A stretch of DNA of 64,000 nt from an uncultured Prevotella sp. (GTDB lineage: Bacteria > Bacteroidota > Bacteroidia > Bacteroidales > Bacteroidaceae). The stretch lies in contig URUK01000008.1 in NCBI GenBank assembly GCA_900551055.1, forward strand, positions 26,752-90,751. The letters are read 5' to 3'. Below the pieces are notes generated by a model. That model saw nothing but the letters and a program-made list of their open reading frames with translations. It did no database searches and was not told where the DNA came from. This document shows, piece after piece, positions 8,011 to 17,539 of this stretch. The position numbers were made by a program, and so were the translations under genes. Numbering within the stretch: position 1 is the first letter of the stretch; each line of letters begins with the position of its first letter.

Positions 8011-9459
8011 ATGAAAAAATTACAAGCTTTAAACAAGAGGACTGCGCCAAAGAGCGTTATGCCGGAGAAAGTAATTCAGTTTGGTGAAGGTAACTTCCTT
8101 CGTGCCTTTGTTGATTGGATTATCTATAACATGAACCAGAAAACAGATTTCAATGGTTCAGTCGTAATAGTGCAGCCTCTTGGCGGCGGTATGATTGACA
8201 AACTCAACGGTCAGGACTGCCTTTATCACGTAAACCTGCAAGGACTTGAGGACGGGAAACCTGTAAACAGCCTTACACGTATCGATTGTGTGAGCCGTGC
8301 ATTAAACCCTTACTCTCAGAATGAGGCGTTTATGGCACTTGCCGACCAGCCGGAGATGCGTTTCGTGATTTCGAACACCACAGAGGCAGGTATTGCCTTT
8401 GATCCGAGCTGTAAGCTTGAAGATGCTCCTGCAAGTTCGTATCCGGGCAAGCTCGTACAGCTTCTCTACCGCCGTTACCAAACATTCAACGGCGATCCGA
8501 CAAAGGGGCTTATCATATTCCCTTGCGAACTTATTTTCCTCAATGGTCATGTGCTTAAGGACTGTATCTATAAGTATATAGAGCTTTGGAATCTTGGTGA
8601 TGACTTTAAGAAGTGGTTTACAGACTGCTGCGGAGTCTATGCTACATTAGTTGACCGTATTGTGCCGGGCTTCCCACGCAAGGAAATAAAGGACATACAG
8701 CAGAAAATCTGTTATGAGGACAATCTCGTTGTACAGGCCGAGATTTTCCATCTTTGGGTTATAGAGGCTCCGAAAGAAATAGCAGAGGAATTCCCTGCCG
8801 ACAAGGCCGGATTGCATGTACTCTTTGTTCCGTCGGAAGAGCCGTATCATGAGCGTAAAGTTACGCTTCTCAACGGTCCACATACCGTGCTGAGCCCTGT
8901 AGCGTTCCTTAGTGGAATAAACATTGTTCGTGACGCATGTAAAGATCCAGTTGTCGGCAAATATATTCATAAGGTGCAGTTTGAAGAACTTATGGAGACT
9001 CTCAACTTGCCGAAAGACGAGCTTCAGAAGTTTGCAAGCGATGTGCTCGAGCGTTTTATGAATCCGTTTGTAGACCATCAGGTAACGAGCATAATGCTTA
9101 ATTCATTCCCCAAATATCAGACACGCGATCTGCCCGGTGTCAAGACTTATCTTGAGCGCAAGGGTGAACTGCCGCAAGGACTTGTATTCGGTCTTGCTGC
9201 TATCATTACTTATTATAAGGGTGGCAAGCGTGCAGATGGTACGGATATTGTTCCTAACGACTCGCAGGAAATAATGGATTTGTTGAAAGACTTGTGGGCT
9301 ACGGGCGATACCCAAAAGGTTACGGATGGTGTACTTTCTGCCACACAAATATGGGGCGAAGACCTTAATAACATAAAGGGACTGAATGCGCTCGTAAAGA
9401 AAGATCTTGATTTGATTTTGGAAAAAGGTATGCTAGAGGCAGTTAAGACAATACTTTGA
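8011..9459 (+). CDS. uxaB: Tagaturonate reductase (altronate oxidoreductase)
   Basis: UxaB reduces D-tagaturonate to D-altronate with NADH in galacturonate catabolism. At 482 residues it matches the mannitol dehydrogenase family. The N-terminal Rossmann part carries VIQFGEGNFLRAFVDWII (about 22-39), followed by FVISNTTEAGI, LIFLNGHVLKD and the helical C-terminal domain with LLNGPHTVLSPVAFLSGI, where N and H help form the active site. UxaB is favoured over UxuB by the FLRAFVDW and NTTEAGIAFD pattern. The partner altronate dehydratase UxaA and isomerase UxaC are outside the window. A terminator follows. Confidence 0.93.
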   Translation: MKKLQALNKRTAPKSVMPEKVIQFGEGNFLRAFVDWIIYNMNQKTDFNGSVVIVQPLGGGMIDKLNGQDCLYHVNLQGLEDGKPVNSLTRIDCVSRALNPYSQNEAFMALADQPEMRFVISNTTEAGIAFDPSCKLEDAPASSYPGKLVQLLYRRYQTFNGDPTKGLIIFPCELIFLNGHVLKDCIYKYIELWNLGDDFKKWFTDCCGVYATLVDRIVPGFPRKEIKDIQQKICYEDNLVVQAEIFHLWVIEAPKEIAEEFPADKAGLHVLFVPSEEPYHERKVTLLNGPHTVLSPVAFLSGINIVRDACKDPVVGKYIHKVQFEELMETLNLPKDELQKFASDVLERFMNPFVDHQVTSIMLNSFPKYQTRDLPGVKTYLERKGELPQGLVFGLAAIITYYKGGKRADGTDIVPNDSQEIMDLLKDLWATGDTQKVTDGVLSATQIWGEDLNNIKGLNALVKKDLDLILEKGMLEAVKTIL

Positions 9460-9489
9460 AATTTGTGAACTAAAAAAGTAATGGAACAG

Positions 9490-9547
9490 AAGAAGGCAAG
9501 AGATGAAGTAAAAGATTGATTTCATCTTTTGTCTTCTTTGTTTTTTT
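9490..9547 (+). terminator. Intrinsic terminator after uxaB
   Basis: An 18-nt arm (9490-9507) pairs with 9521-9538 at 16 of 18 positions, with a 13-nt loop, followed directly by a run of T (9539-9547). It closes the hexuronate transcript. Confidence 0.75.
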
Positions 9548-9565
9548 CGTCAAATATATTCATAA

Positions 9566-10303
9566 ATGGACGATATAAAAAAACTTTTGTGGCAGTATGC
9601 TGAAGAATACGAGACAGCCGAGTTTCTTCCAGATGACCCCAGCTGGTTTATGCACCAGGTAGAAGGTGAGGATAATCAGGAGACAGTCGCCTTTATCGCA
9701 TCCTGCTTAAGCTATGGAAGCCGAAAACAATTTATGCCGAAGATACAGTTTTTCTTGGATGTATCTAAGAATAATGTGTATGATTGGCTGCAAAGCGGAA
9801 GGTTCAAGCATGATGTTCCTGACGACGATGAAAGGTGTTTCTATCGTCTGTATACGTGGCATACCATGTATGCATTGCTTGTCGCCATGAACAAGATGCT
9901 TCGTGAATACGGCAGTATCGGGCGGTATGTGCAGTCGCAAGCAACAGATGGTTTTACCGCGGTAAAATGTATTACGGATTATTTTTCGAGCATGGGGATA
10001 GAGACAATAATACCCAAAAATACCACCTCTGCCTGCAAGCGCGTATGTATGTTCTTACGTTGGATGGTGCGTGACAGTTCGCCTGTAGACCTTGGGTTGT
10101 GGAGCGGATTTATTGATAAGCGGACATTGATAATCCCAATGGACACTCATGTGCTTCAAGAGGCCAACCGTTTAGGTTTGATTAATGCAAAAACAGCTTC
10201 GATGTCTGTTGCTAGAAATTTGTCGGCCAAGCTTGCAGAGATATTTCCAGAAGACCCTTTGAAGGGAGATTTTGCTTTGTTTGGCTATGGCGTAAATCAT
10301 TGA
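9566..10303 (+). CDS. TIGR02757 family protein
   Basis: A 245-residue soluble protein of the TIGR02757 (DUF2400) family, common in Bacteroidetes and some other phyla. Typical segments are the N-terminal DDPSWFMHQ, ETVAFIASCLSYGSRKQF, LRWMVRDSSPVDLGLW and IPMDTHVLQEANRLGL. The last two resemble the helix-hairpin-helix DNA glycosylase fold (endonuclease III type) in layout, though the iron-sulfur cysteines are absent. A nucleic-acid role is therefore possible but unproven. It lies alone behind the uxaB terminator; the start at 9566 is the first ATG of the conserved frame. Confidence 0.85.
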   Translation: MDDIKKLLWQYAEEYETAEFLPDDPSWFMHQVEGEDNQETVAFIASCLSYGSRKQFMPKIQFFLDVSKNNVYDWLQSGRFKHDVPDDDERCFYRLYTWHTMYALLVAMNKMLREYGSIGRYVQSQATDGFTAVKCITDYFSSMGIETIIPKNTTSACKRVCMFLRWMVRDSSPVDLGLWSGFIDKRTLIIPMDTHVLQEANRLGLINAKTASMSVARNLSAKLAEIFPEDPLKGDFALFGYGVNH

Positions 10304-10417
10304 TGACCTTATAATGTCGGGATTGACTGTCATAGTGAATGTATTGAAATAGCAATAAAATTCGATGAAAAAACGTGAAAAATAATTTGTGTGACAATAT
10401 TTTTTACTTTTATTTAT

Positions 10418-10425
10418 TATCTTTG
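10418..10425 (+). promoter_or_regulatory. -7 box of the phosphohexomutase gene
   Basis: TATCTTTG matches TAnnTTTG and lies about 100 bp upstream of the start at 10523, predicting a leader of roughly 90 nt that is largely taken up by the fold at 10432-10487. Confidence 0.55.
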
Positions 10426-10431
10426 TGGCAA

Positions 10432-10487
10432 AATAAGGCAGTTTAGAGTGCATCGGCAAGATGCCTGTTTCTATATGTAGCCTTATT
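10432..10487 (+). promoter_or_regulatory. Structured 5' leader of the phosphohexomutase mRNA
   Basis: AATAAGGC (10432-10439) pairs perfectly with GCCTTATT (10480-10487), enclosing a GCATC/GATGC hairpin (10450-10464). The outer stem begins about where transcription from the -7 box at 10418-10425 should start, so the fold would cap the 5' end of the mRNA. It matches no riboswitch class that I recognise. Confidence 0.45.
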
Positions 10488-10522
10488 CCTTGTAACATGA
10501 ATCACTAACATTTGATAATAGT

Positions 10523-12268
10523 ATGGAAAATAATTCTGAATTGATTGCATTGTGTGAGGCCAAGGCTAAGCAGTGGCTCACACCAGTCTTTGACGCTGAA
10601 ACACAGGCAGCCGTAAAAGGTATGCTTGAAAATGAGGACAAGACAGACCTTATAGAGGGTTTTTACAAGAACCTTGAATTTGGTACGGGGGGCCTCCGTG
10701 GCATAATGGGAGCTGGCAGCAACCGTATGAATGTCTATACGGTTGGCATGGCTACGCAGGGCTTCGCAAATTATTTGAAGAAGAATTTTGCCGACCGCGA
10801 GCAAATATCGGTTGTTGTATGCCATGACTGCCGTAATAATAGCCGCCTTTTTGCTGAAACAGTAGCAAACATATTCTCAGCCAATGGAATAAAAGTTTAC
10901 CTCTTTGACGATATGCGTCCGACACCTGAATGTTCATTCGCAATCCGCCATCTGGGTTGCCAGAGCGGTGTAAACATAACGGCAAGCCATAATCCGAAGG
11001 AGTATAACGGCTATAAGGCTTATTGGGAAGATGGTGCACAGGTGTTAGCTCCGCATGACACAGGCATCATCGACGAGGTGAACAAAGTGAAGGTGGAAGA
11101 TGTCAAGTTCAATGGGAACAAAGAGCTGATAGAAATCATCGGTGAAGAAATAGACAAGGTTTATCTTGAACTTGTACATGGAATTTCCATTGACCCGGAA
11201 GTTATCAAGCGTCAGAAAGATTTGAAGATTGTCTATACTCCGTTGCATGGCACCGGCATGAAACTTATTCCGCGCTCGTTAAAGTTGTGGGGATTTGAGA
11301 ACGTTCATTGTGTGAAAGAGCAGATGATAAAGAGCGGCGACTTCCCAACGGTTGTAAGTCCTAATCCCGAAAACGGTGAGGCTCTTACACTTGCTTTGCG
11401 CGATGCAAAAGAGATTGATGCCGACATCGTTATGGCGAGCGACCCCGATGCCGACCGTGTGGGAATGGCTTGCAAGAATGACAAGGGTGAATGGATACTT
11501 ATTAACGGCAATCAGACTTGTCTTTTGTTCCTCTATTACATCATACGCAACCGTCAGGCTAAGGGGCTGATGAAGCCTACTGATTTCATCGTTAAGACTA
11601 TTGTAACCACGGAAGTAATCAAGAAAATAGCTGACAAACAGCATATTGAGATGCGTGATTGCTATACTGGCTTCAAATGGATCGCACGTGAGATAGCTCT
11701 TTCTGAAGGAAAACAGCAATACATCGGTGGCGGTGAGGAAAGTTACGGTTTCCTTGCAGAGGATTTTGTACGTGACAAGGATGCTGTTTCGGCTTGTTCG
11801 TTACTCGCAGAAATCTGCGCTTGGGCGAAAGACCAAGGCAAGACACTTTATGATGTAGTGATGGATATATATCTTGAATATGGCTTCTCGAAGGAGGTGA
11901 CAATCAATGTGGTTAAGCCAGGAAAAACCGGTGCCGATGAAATCAAGCAGATGATGACTGATTTCCGCAACAATCCGCCTACCGAACTTGGCGGTAGCAA
12001 GGTCGTTTTATGGAAAGACTATCAGACTCTTGAGCAGCGTGATGCCGCTGGCAATGTCACAAAAATCGATATGCCGACAACAAGTAATGTGCTCCAGTGG
12101 TTCTGCGATGACGAGACAAAGATTAGTGTCCGTCCGTCAGGTACAGAGCCGAAAATCAAGTTCTATCTTGAAATTAAGGATACGATGAAGTGCGCCGGGT
12201 GCTATGATCGTTGCAATAACGCCGCACTTGATAAGGTTGAGGCTATCAAGAAATCGCTTAACGTTTAA
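10523..12268 (+). CDS. Phospho-sugar mutase (phosphoglucomutase/phosphomannomutase)
   Basis: A 581-residue alpha-D-phosphohexomutase of the long PgcA/PGM2-like type that interconverts sugar 1- and 6-phosphates in the cytoplasm. The phosphoserine loop is TASHNPKEYNGYK with S155, the magnesium loop is ASDPDADRVG (about 307-316), the sugar-binding loop is GGGEESYGFL and the phosphate-binding loop RPSGTEPKIKFY is near the C-terminus. FGTGGLRG near residue 53 is the usual N-terminal signature. It links glucose-6-phosphate to glucose-1-phosphate and glycan synthesis; glucose versus mannose preference cannot be told. Confidence 0.94.
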   Translation: MENNSELIALCEAKAKQWLTPVFDAETQAAVKGMLENEDKTDLIEGFYKNLEFGTGGLRGIMGAGSNRMNVYTVGMATQGFANYLKKNFADREQISVVVCHDCRNNSRLFAETVANIFSANGIKVYLFDDMRPTPECSFAIRHLGCQSGVNITASHNPKEYNGYKAYWEDGAQVLAPHDTGIIDEVNKVKVEDVKFNGNKELIEIIGEEIDKVYLELVHGISIDPEVIKRQKDLKIVYTPLHGTGMKLIPRSLKLWGFENVHCVKEQMIKSGDFPTVVSPNPENGEALTLALRDAKEIDADIVMASDPDADRVGMACKNDKGEWILINGNQTCLLFLYYIIRNRQAKGLMKPTDFIVKTIVTTEVIKKIADKQHIEMRDCYTGFKWIAREIALSEGKQQYIGGGEESYGFLAEDFVRDKDAVSACSLLAEICAWAKDQGKTLYDVVMDIYLEYGFSKEVTINVVKPGKTGADEIKQMMTDFRNNPPTELGGSKVVLWKDYQTLEQRDAAGNVTKIDMPTTSNVLQWFCDDETKISVRPSGTEPKIKFYLEIKDTMKCAGCYDRCNNAALDKVEAIKKSLNV

Positions 12269-12297
12269 GCCTTTTTGGCTGAGTTTATTTATTTCGG

Positions 12298-12340
12298 GCG
12301 ATGGCGAAAGTCTGTTTTCTTTCGTCATCGCTTTATGTTT
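12298..12340 (+). terminator. Intrinsic terminator after the phosphohexomutase gene
   Basis: A 13-bp stem, 12298-12310 against 12319-12331 with one G-T wobble, has an 8-nt loop and is followed by T-rich sequence. It also argues against an upstream start for the next gene, whose frame is open through this hairpin. Confidence 0.7.
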
Positions 12341-12370
12341 TATCTTGGTTTTGTTTTTTTAGATTTGTCC

Positions 12371-13057
12371 ATGGAACAGGCTTATTTGTGTTGGAGTGGA
12401 GGAAAAGATGCAACCTTGGCGTTATACCGTTCTATTTGTTCAGACTTATATGATGTCAAGGCTTTGTTTTCTGTTGTGAAGAAAGACAGCGGAAAGCTTG
12501 CCATGCATGAAGTGGGAGAGCATCTTTTGCGTAAGCAGGCCGAGGCTGTAGGCATTCCTTTCATTCCATTTCATATCGATACGTCATGGACGGACAATGA
12601 TTATGAAGCCAATATGTCACAGGTAGTGGAGTCTTTAAAGTCATTAGGATTGACTACGGCCATGTTCGGAGACTTATATCTGGAGGAATTGCGGAGGCAG
12701 AGGGAAACAAAATGTTTTGCAGACGGCATCAAGGCGGTGTTCCCGTTGTGGCATATTCCGACAAAAGATGTTGTTTCCGAGTTTGTCAAACTTGGTTTCA
12801 AGGCTGTTGTCACCTGTGTTGACTGTTCTGTTCTTTCCGAGAGTTTTGTCGGCAGAATAATAGACAATGATTTCATTGCAGATTTCCCTTCCGGTGCAGA
12901 TGTTTGTGGAGAAAACGGTGAATATCATTCATTTGTTTTCAATGGGCCGATATTCAGTCACCCTGTTGATTTCAATATTAAAGGCGAATATAGCCGCGAG
13001 TATGTTTGTGAGGAAGGCGGGCATACAGCCAGGTATTGTTATCTTGATTTGGAATGA
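12371..13057 (+). CDS. PP-loop ATPase, diphthine-ammonia-ligase-like (Dph6 family)
   Basis: A 228-residue ATP-pyrophosphatase (adenine nucleotide alpha-hydrolase) fold. The PP-loop CWSGGKDATLAL is at residues 7-18, and later segments MFGDLYLEELRR, FPLWHIP and CGENGEYHSFVFNGPIF are typical of the MJ0570/Dph6-related family. In eukaryotes Dph6 amidates diphthine on elongation factor 2. Bacteria lack diphthamide, so the bacterial substrate is unknown and the common annotation is only a family label. The ATG at 12371 is chosen because the terminator lies upstream of it. It converges on tamB with only 2 bp between stop codons. Confidence 0.85.
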   Translation: MEQAYLCWSGGKDATLALYRSICSDLYDVKALFSVVKKDSGKLAMHEVGEHLLRKQAEAVGIPFIPFHIDTSWTDNDYEANMSQVVESLKSLGLTTAMFGDLYLEELRRQRETKCFADGIKAVFPLWHIPTKDVVSEFVKLGFKAVVTCVDCSVLSESFVGRIIDNDFIADFPSGADVCGENGEYHSFVFNGPIFSHPVDFNIKGEYSREYVCEEGGHTARYCYLDLE

Positions 13058-13059
13058 TG

Positions 13060-16000
13060 TCAGTGCTGTTCTTTTTCTTTTTTCATCTGTATGGTTGATG
13101 TGCGTTTTCTCTTCAGTCCAAACAATTCCATCAATGAATTGAAATCCTTTTTCAGGATTAGCCCTATTCCCTGCGTGTTCAGTGAAGACTTTGTAAAATA
13201 ACGGTCATTTGTTTGGTTGTACACTTTCAGGGCTATGTTGCCGTTAGGCAGCAACAGGTAGTTAATGTTGAAGTCCCCGATGAATGATGTCGTAGCGTTT
13301 TTGTTATCGCGGTAGCCGAATTGCCCGTTAATAATTAGGCGGTTGTTCAGTAGGCGGCCGGAAAGCAGACCTTCATACTCCGCATTGTTGAAACCTTCGT
13401 CACCGGTACTGATGTTTGCACCGAAAGTCCAGTTATTGTTCTTCACGAGGTTTCCTAATATCGTGTTTATTTGCTGGCTTATAGTTCCGCTTAATAGGCT
13501 TTGCATCGCGAGACTTGTTTGGTTTTGCCTGTTCTGGTCGTTTGAGTTGTTGTTACCGGGCATATAGAAACGTCCTACACTTAGCAGGTAGACAACTTGC
13601 TGGTTCATTTCTTCTTCACTGTTGATGACTGTGCGCACCATCTGTTCTGCGTCTTCGTTGACGGTTGGCATGTCAATGTTGAAATCAACTTGTGGAGATT
13701 GTGGAGTACCGCTTATGTTCATAAGACAGTCTACCCTTACGTTGTTGCTTGTGAAACTGTTTCCCAGTTGCAGGTCTGACAGCGGCACACTGTTTACCGT
13801 ATATATTGCTTGCAGGTCAAGCAATGCGTCATACGGATTTCCTCCGAATATGATTGTACTGCCTTGCTTGAACTGGAATTCTTTTTTGATAATGTTTTGT
13901 ATCGTCAGAGTGTATGTCCCGTGGTCGATGAGGAACGCTCCGAACATGTCAAACGAGCCTTTGTTAAAGTATTCAGCCCTTATTGTTCCGTTGCCGTTCA
14001 GTGATATCCTGTCGTTGGTATTCTTGTCCATCAATACGCGTAGCGATGCTTTCGGGGTCATGTTTATCAGGAAGTTTATGCGCATGTCCGATGGGATGTC
14101 GCCGGCAGGTATGGTGCTTGGCGTTCCGATATGTGTGTGCATGTCGGTTGAGTCCTTTCCGGTAGGGTGGGGAGTTTTGTCGTGCCATGTTATGAATTGC
14201 TGGTCCGCAATTGTTTCAGGACTGGTTACGTCGTATTCGATGAAAGAGTCTTTTTCCGGAGTAATGTCAATGTCAATATCAATTCTGCCGCTTCGTCCGC
14301 TTATTGTGCATGTTCCCGTACCAAATGCTGTGCCGTAGAATGTGTCGCTGCCGTAACTTTTGGTGTCATAGCACAGCAGGTTTTTGGTTTCAATGTTTAT
14401 GTCATATGTCAGACGGCTCAAGTGTTGGTGGTGCAGAGCACCGTTTATTATGCCGATGTTTCCATTGCGGTCGCGAATTGTGTCAGAACGGAATACAATA
14501 TTATCGGGCATGAAGCGTATCGTATCTCTTTCCAACGTATATTCCACGTTTATTGGAGTAACGAGTACGTTGCCGTCGGCTACGAGCGTACCTGTTAGGT
14601 TTATTGCATTCAATGGTCCGTGCAACCTCACTGTTCCGTTGGCTTTCGCCCTTATGTTGTCCATGAAACTGCCGCAGAAACTTTTAAGAAACTCGATGTT
14701 TGTGTCCTCTGCCGTTATGCTGAGGTCGATGTTGTTTTCAGCTGGCGATACGTAGCCTTTTATCACTGTGCATGATTCGTCTGTGTCATCGGCGTGCGCG
14801 TCGATGTCAATCCGTTTGTCTTTTTTGTTCCAATTCACATCGGCGTATAATTTTCCGAGGCGGCCTTGTTCGAAAGTAAACCTGTTGACAACAACGTTTG
14901 CGTATGCGTCAGGCTCATAAAACACAGACTTTATTGAAGCCTTGCCAGTTAAGTGGCCGCCAAACTCAACTGAATGGAAATTTACGAGGCCGAGCACATA
15001 GCTTACATCCACGTCCTGCATGTCTATGATTATGGAATCGTTATCGCTTTTTGTCGCCTTTCCATCAATCTTTATGTGTTGCCTGTTGTGCTCTATGGCA
15101 AAGTTTTTTATCGCAAGGTCGCCGCCGCTGTAAAGAACGTTTGCCGGCATGATGTTCCATACAGTGTCATTTATGAGTACGTTTGAAGGCTTTATGTCTA
15201 TGTCAATATCGGGCTTACTGTTTCCCGTATTGACGAATTTTGTTTCGGCATTCAGCTGGCCTTTCATTGATTTTTGCTGGTTGTTGTCCCATCTTATCGA
15301 AGTGTTTAGCCTATCGTCAGCCGCCGCCGCGAGCAAAGCCAAGTCAAGTTTGTGCCCGTTGCCCATTATTTTCTTGACGTTGCCGTTTACGGAAATCGTG
15401 TCACCGTAAGCTGTTGCTGATACGGAAACTTTTTCATACGGACTGTTCCCGTATGAAATCTTATCGGCATTGCAAGCTAATGTCATTGTCTCTTGTCCGT
15501 CATTTATTCCGGCCTTGACATACAGAGGCGAGTCAAAAGTCAATGGAACACCCAATAGGGTGTTGAGCCAGTCGGATTTTGTTATAACTGCGTCAAGGGT
15601 GAACTCATTGTCAGTCTTGCCGCCAGCCTTGAACATTGATGGCAGCTTTGAGTGCAGCAGGTTAGCGAAACTTTGCTCAATTGTCTTCAGTTTGTACCTG
15701 CCTGACAGGTAAGCACGGCCGAAATCGCTGCGCATAACCAGTCTCCCGCTTTCTGCTGTCACTGTCAGGCTGTCGAGCGTGTATTCCTTTTCGTCGGAAT
15801 ACATAGTAAGTCCTTTTATTCCGATACGTCCTCTGAACAGGTTGTCTTCTGTGTCAGCCACGTGTGTGTCGGCGCTTATGTCAAGGTCGAATTTCGCACC
15901 TTTCCATTTGTCTGTTATCTTAAGTGCAGCCAGGTCGAGCCTTCTTATTTCCGCATTTATGTTGGCGGTTTGCATGGCTTTTCCAAGCTGCATGTCGCCA

Positions 16001-17490
16001 TTGATGCTTATTTGTCCGTTGGGGTCGTCCATTCCTAGCGAACCTTTGAACGACATCTTGTTGTAAACGCCTTTTGCGATGATGTTTGTGTATGAATATC
16101 CGTTATAGTCAAAGCGTGGAAATTTGCCGTTCACACGTATGTCTGACAATGTCTTGCCGTCCTTTTTGCAGCTCACGTCAACGGTTGTGGCAAGCGTGCC
16201 GAATTTGTTGTTGCCTGTCAGACGGCCTATGTCGAGTCTGTTTGTTTCAAGGTGTGCGTTGATGTGTGTTCCGGCTTGCTTGAGTTTGAAGCTAGCCGAG
16301 CCTATGCCGCTTGTCAGCGTCCCGTCTGCATGCAGGTTGTTGCCTGTGCCGCCGATGTCGCCTTTGTATTGTATGTCGCCGAGACGGGTTGCAGTTTCTT
16401 TCAGCTTGCCGTTTTCTCCGGGCAGTTTGTCTATTATGCTGTTGATGCCTTTTTCCGTGCATGTAAGCCTGTCAATGTCGGCACTCCATTCAATGCCGTG
16501 TCCACTTCTCTTTAGTTTGCCGCTTCCTTCAAACATTATGCCGTTGTCTGCAGTGCGTATTCCTGCGGCTGATATGTTCATGTAATCGGCTGTCCCATTG
16601 AAAGTGGTGCTTATATACAGTGGTGTGGTGAAGTTCTTTAATGCAGGAATAAAGCATGCAAAGTCGCCAGGTGTCACCGTTGACGACCACATTATTCCAC
16701 GGTGTCGCAATGTCGCAATGTCGGGTTTGCCGTCTTTGTTTTTGTATTCGGCCTCAAAGCGGTTGATGTTGATGCTTGTGTGTGGCAGCGACAGGTTGAA
16801 ACCTGTAAGTACAGCTTGGCTTTTATCATACTTCAGGTCAAAGCTAAGCTTACGCAGGTTCAGTCCCGAAGCCTCATTCAGTGACAATTTCTTCAGTGAT
16901 ACAGCGGCGCTGTCTGCTGTATAATAAGGTATTATTACGTGTGCGCTGATGTCTTTGATGTCCAAATGCGACATGTTGAAGCGCGAAGGTGTCCGAGCCT
17001 TGTCGTAGATGTCGTATTTTATCGCGCCATGCCTAATAATGAGGGAGTTTACGCTTAGTTCTATGTCAGATTTCTTGCTTGTGTCTTTTGACGCAAGTGA
17101 GTCGAGTACAAACTGAAAGTTCGGTCTCGCAAGGCTGTCGGTCTTGTAGAACGTGCCGTTGAAACCAAACACCTGTGCTGAGGAAACAAGTATGCGGCCG
17201 TTCCTTATCAACTGTCCGTAGTCAATCTTGGCGGCAAGACGCGATGTGCTTACCATTAGTTTTCCACGCTTGTCGTATAGTTTGAGGTCGTCAACGATAA
17301 TCCTGTTGAGGAAACCGAGGTACACCTTGCCGACTGCAACCTTTGTATCGAGTTTATTGGAGATTAGCGAGCTTGCCTTGTTGCCGAGCCAGTCTTGCAC
17401 GAAAGGCATGCGCACCATTATCACTACCGCAATATATGCGGCGGCGATAGTCCATACCGTGACTTTAATGATGCGCTTAAGCCTGTTCAT
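13060..17490 (-). CDS. tamB: TamB-like translocation/assembly module protein
   Basis: A 1476-residue envelope protein with one N-terminal membrane anchor (about 9-28) and a very long repetitive beta-strand body of the AsmA/TamB type (bridge-like lipid-transfer fold). The C-terminal DUF490 domain is recognisable in GNGTIRAEYFNKGSFDMFG, FKQGSTIIFGGNPYDALLDL and the region ending FNINYLLL. TamB proteins span the periplasm and are thought to carry phospholipids to the outer membrane or help assemble outer-membrane proteins. Its usual partner TamA/BamA homologue is not in the window. Downstream, 49 bp from its start, is the DUF4861 gene on the same strand. Confidence 0.93.
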   Translation of the reverse strand: MNRLKRIIKVTVWTIAAAYIAVVIMVRMPFVQDWLGNKASSLISNKLDTKVAVGKVYLGFLNRIIVDDLKLYDKRGKLMVSTSRLAAKIDYGQLIRNGRILVSSAQVFGFNGTFYKTDSLARPNFQFVLDSLASKDTSKKSDIELSVNSLIIRHGAIKYDIYDKARTPSRFNMSHLDIKDISAHVIIPYYTADSAAVSLKKLSLNEASGLNLRKLSFDLKYDKSQAVLTGFNLSLPHTSININRFEAEYKNKDGKPDIATLRHRGIMWSSTVTPGDFACFIPALKNFTTPLYISTTFNGTADYMNISAAGIRTADNGIMFEGSGKLKRSGHGIEWSADIDRLTCTEKGINSIIDKLPGENGKLKETATRLGDIQYKGDIGGTGNNLHADGTLTSGIGSASFKLKQAGTHINAHLETNRLDIGRLTGNNKFGTLATTVDVSCKKDGKTLSDIRVNGKFPRFDYNGYSYTNIIAKGVYNKMSFKGSLGMDDPNGQISINGDMQLGKAMQTANINAEIRRLDLAALKITDKWKGAKFDLDISADTHVADTEDNLFRGRIGIKGLTMYSDEKEYTLDSLTVTAESGRLVMRSDFGRAYLSGRYKLKTIEQSFANLLHSKLPSMFKAGGKTDNEFTLDAVITKSDWLNTLLGVPLTFDSPLYVKAGINDGQETMTLACNADKISYGNSPYEKVSVSATAYGDTISVNGNVKKIMGNGHKLDLALLAAAADDRLNTSIRWDNNQQKSMKGQLNAETKFVNTGNSKPDIDIDIKPSNVLINDTVWNIMPANVLYSGGDLAIKNFAIEHNRQHIKIDGKATKSDNDSIIIDMQDVDVSYVLGLVNFHSVEFGGHLTGKASIKSVFYEPDAYANVVVNRFTFEQGRLGKLYADVNWNKKDKRIDIDAHADDTDESCTVIKGYVSPAENNIDLSITAEDTNIEFLKSFCGSFMDNIRAKANGTVRLHGPLNAINLTGTLVADGNVLVTPINVEYTLERDTIRFMPDNIVFRSDTIRDRNGNIGIINGALHHQHLSRLTYDINIETKNLLCYDTKSYGSDTFYGTAFGTGTCTISGRSGRIDIDIDITPEKDSFIEYDVTSPETIADQQFITWHDKTPHPTGKDSTDMHTHIGTPSTIPAGDIPSDMRINFLINMTPKASLRVLMDKNTNDRISLNGNGTIRAEYFNKGSFDMFGAFLIDHGTYTLTIQNIIKKEFQFKQGSTIIFGGNPYDALLDLQAIYTVNSVPLSDLQLGNSFTSNNVRVDCLMNISGTPQSPQVDFNIDMPTVNEDAEQMVRTVINSEEEMNQQVVYLLSVGRFYMPGNNNSNDQNRQNQTSLAMQSLLSGTISQQINTILGNLVKNNNWTFGANISTGDEGFNNAEYEGLLSGRLLNNRLIINGQFGYRDNKNATTSFIGDFNINYLLLPNGNIALKVYNQTNDRYFTKSSLNTQGIGLILKKDFNSLMELFGLKRKRTSTIQMKKEKEQH

Positions 17491-17539
17491 CCAAGTTAAT
17501 GGTAAAGAATTTGATTATTTTTACGTATTGCGTTCTTTT

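Noticed and set aside
12275..12370. Upstream extension of the PP-loop ATPase gene
   Set aside because: The extra 32 codons pass through a clear terminator hairpin; the PP-loop begins properly from the ATG at 12371.
13622..14338. Plus-strand frame of 238 codons inside tamB
   Set aside because: Antisense to the DUF490 region of tamB; its translation shows no domain or plausible start.
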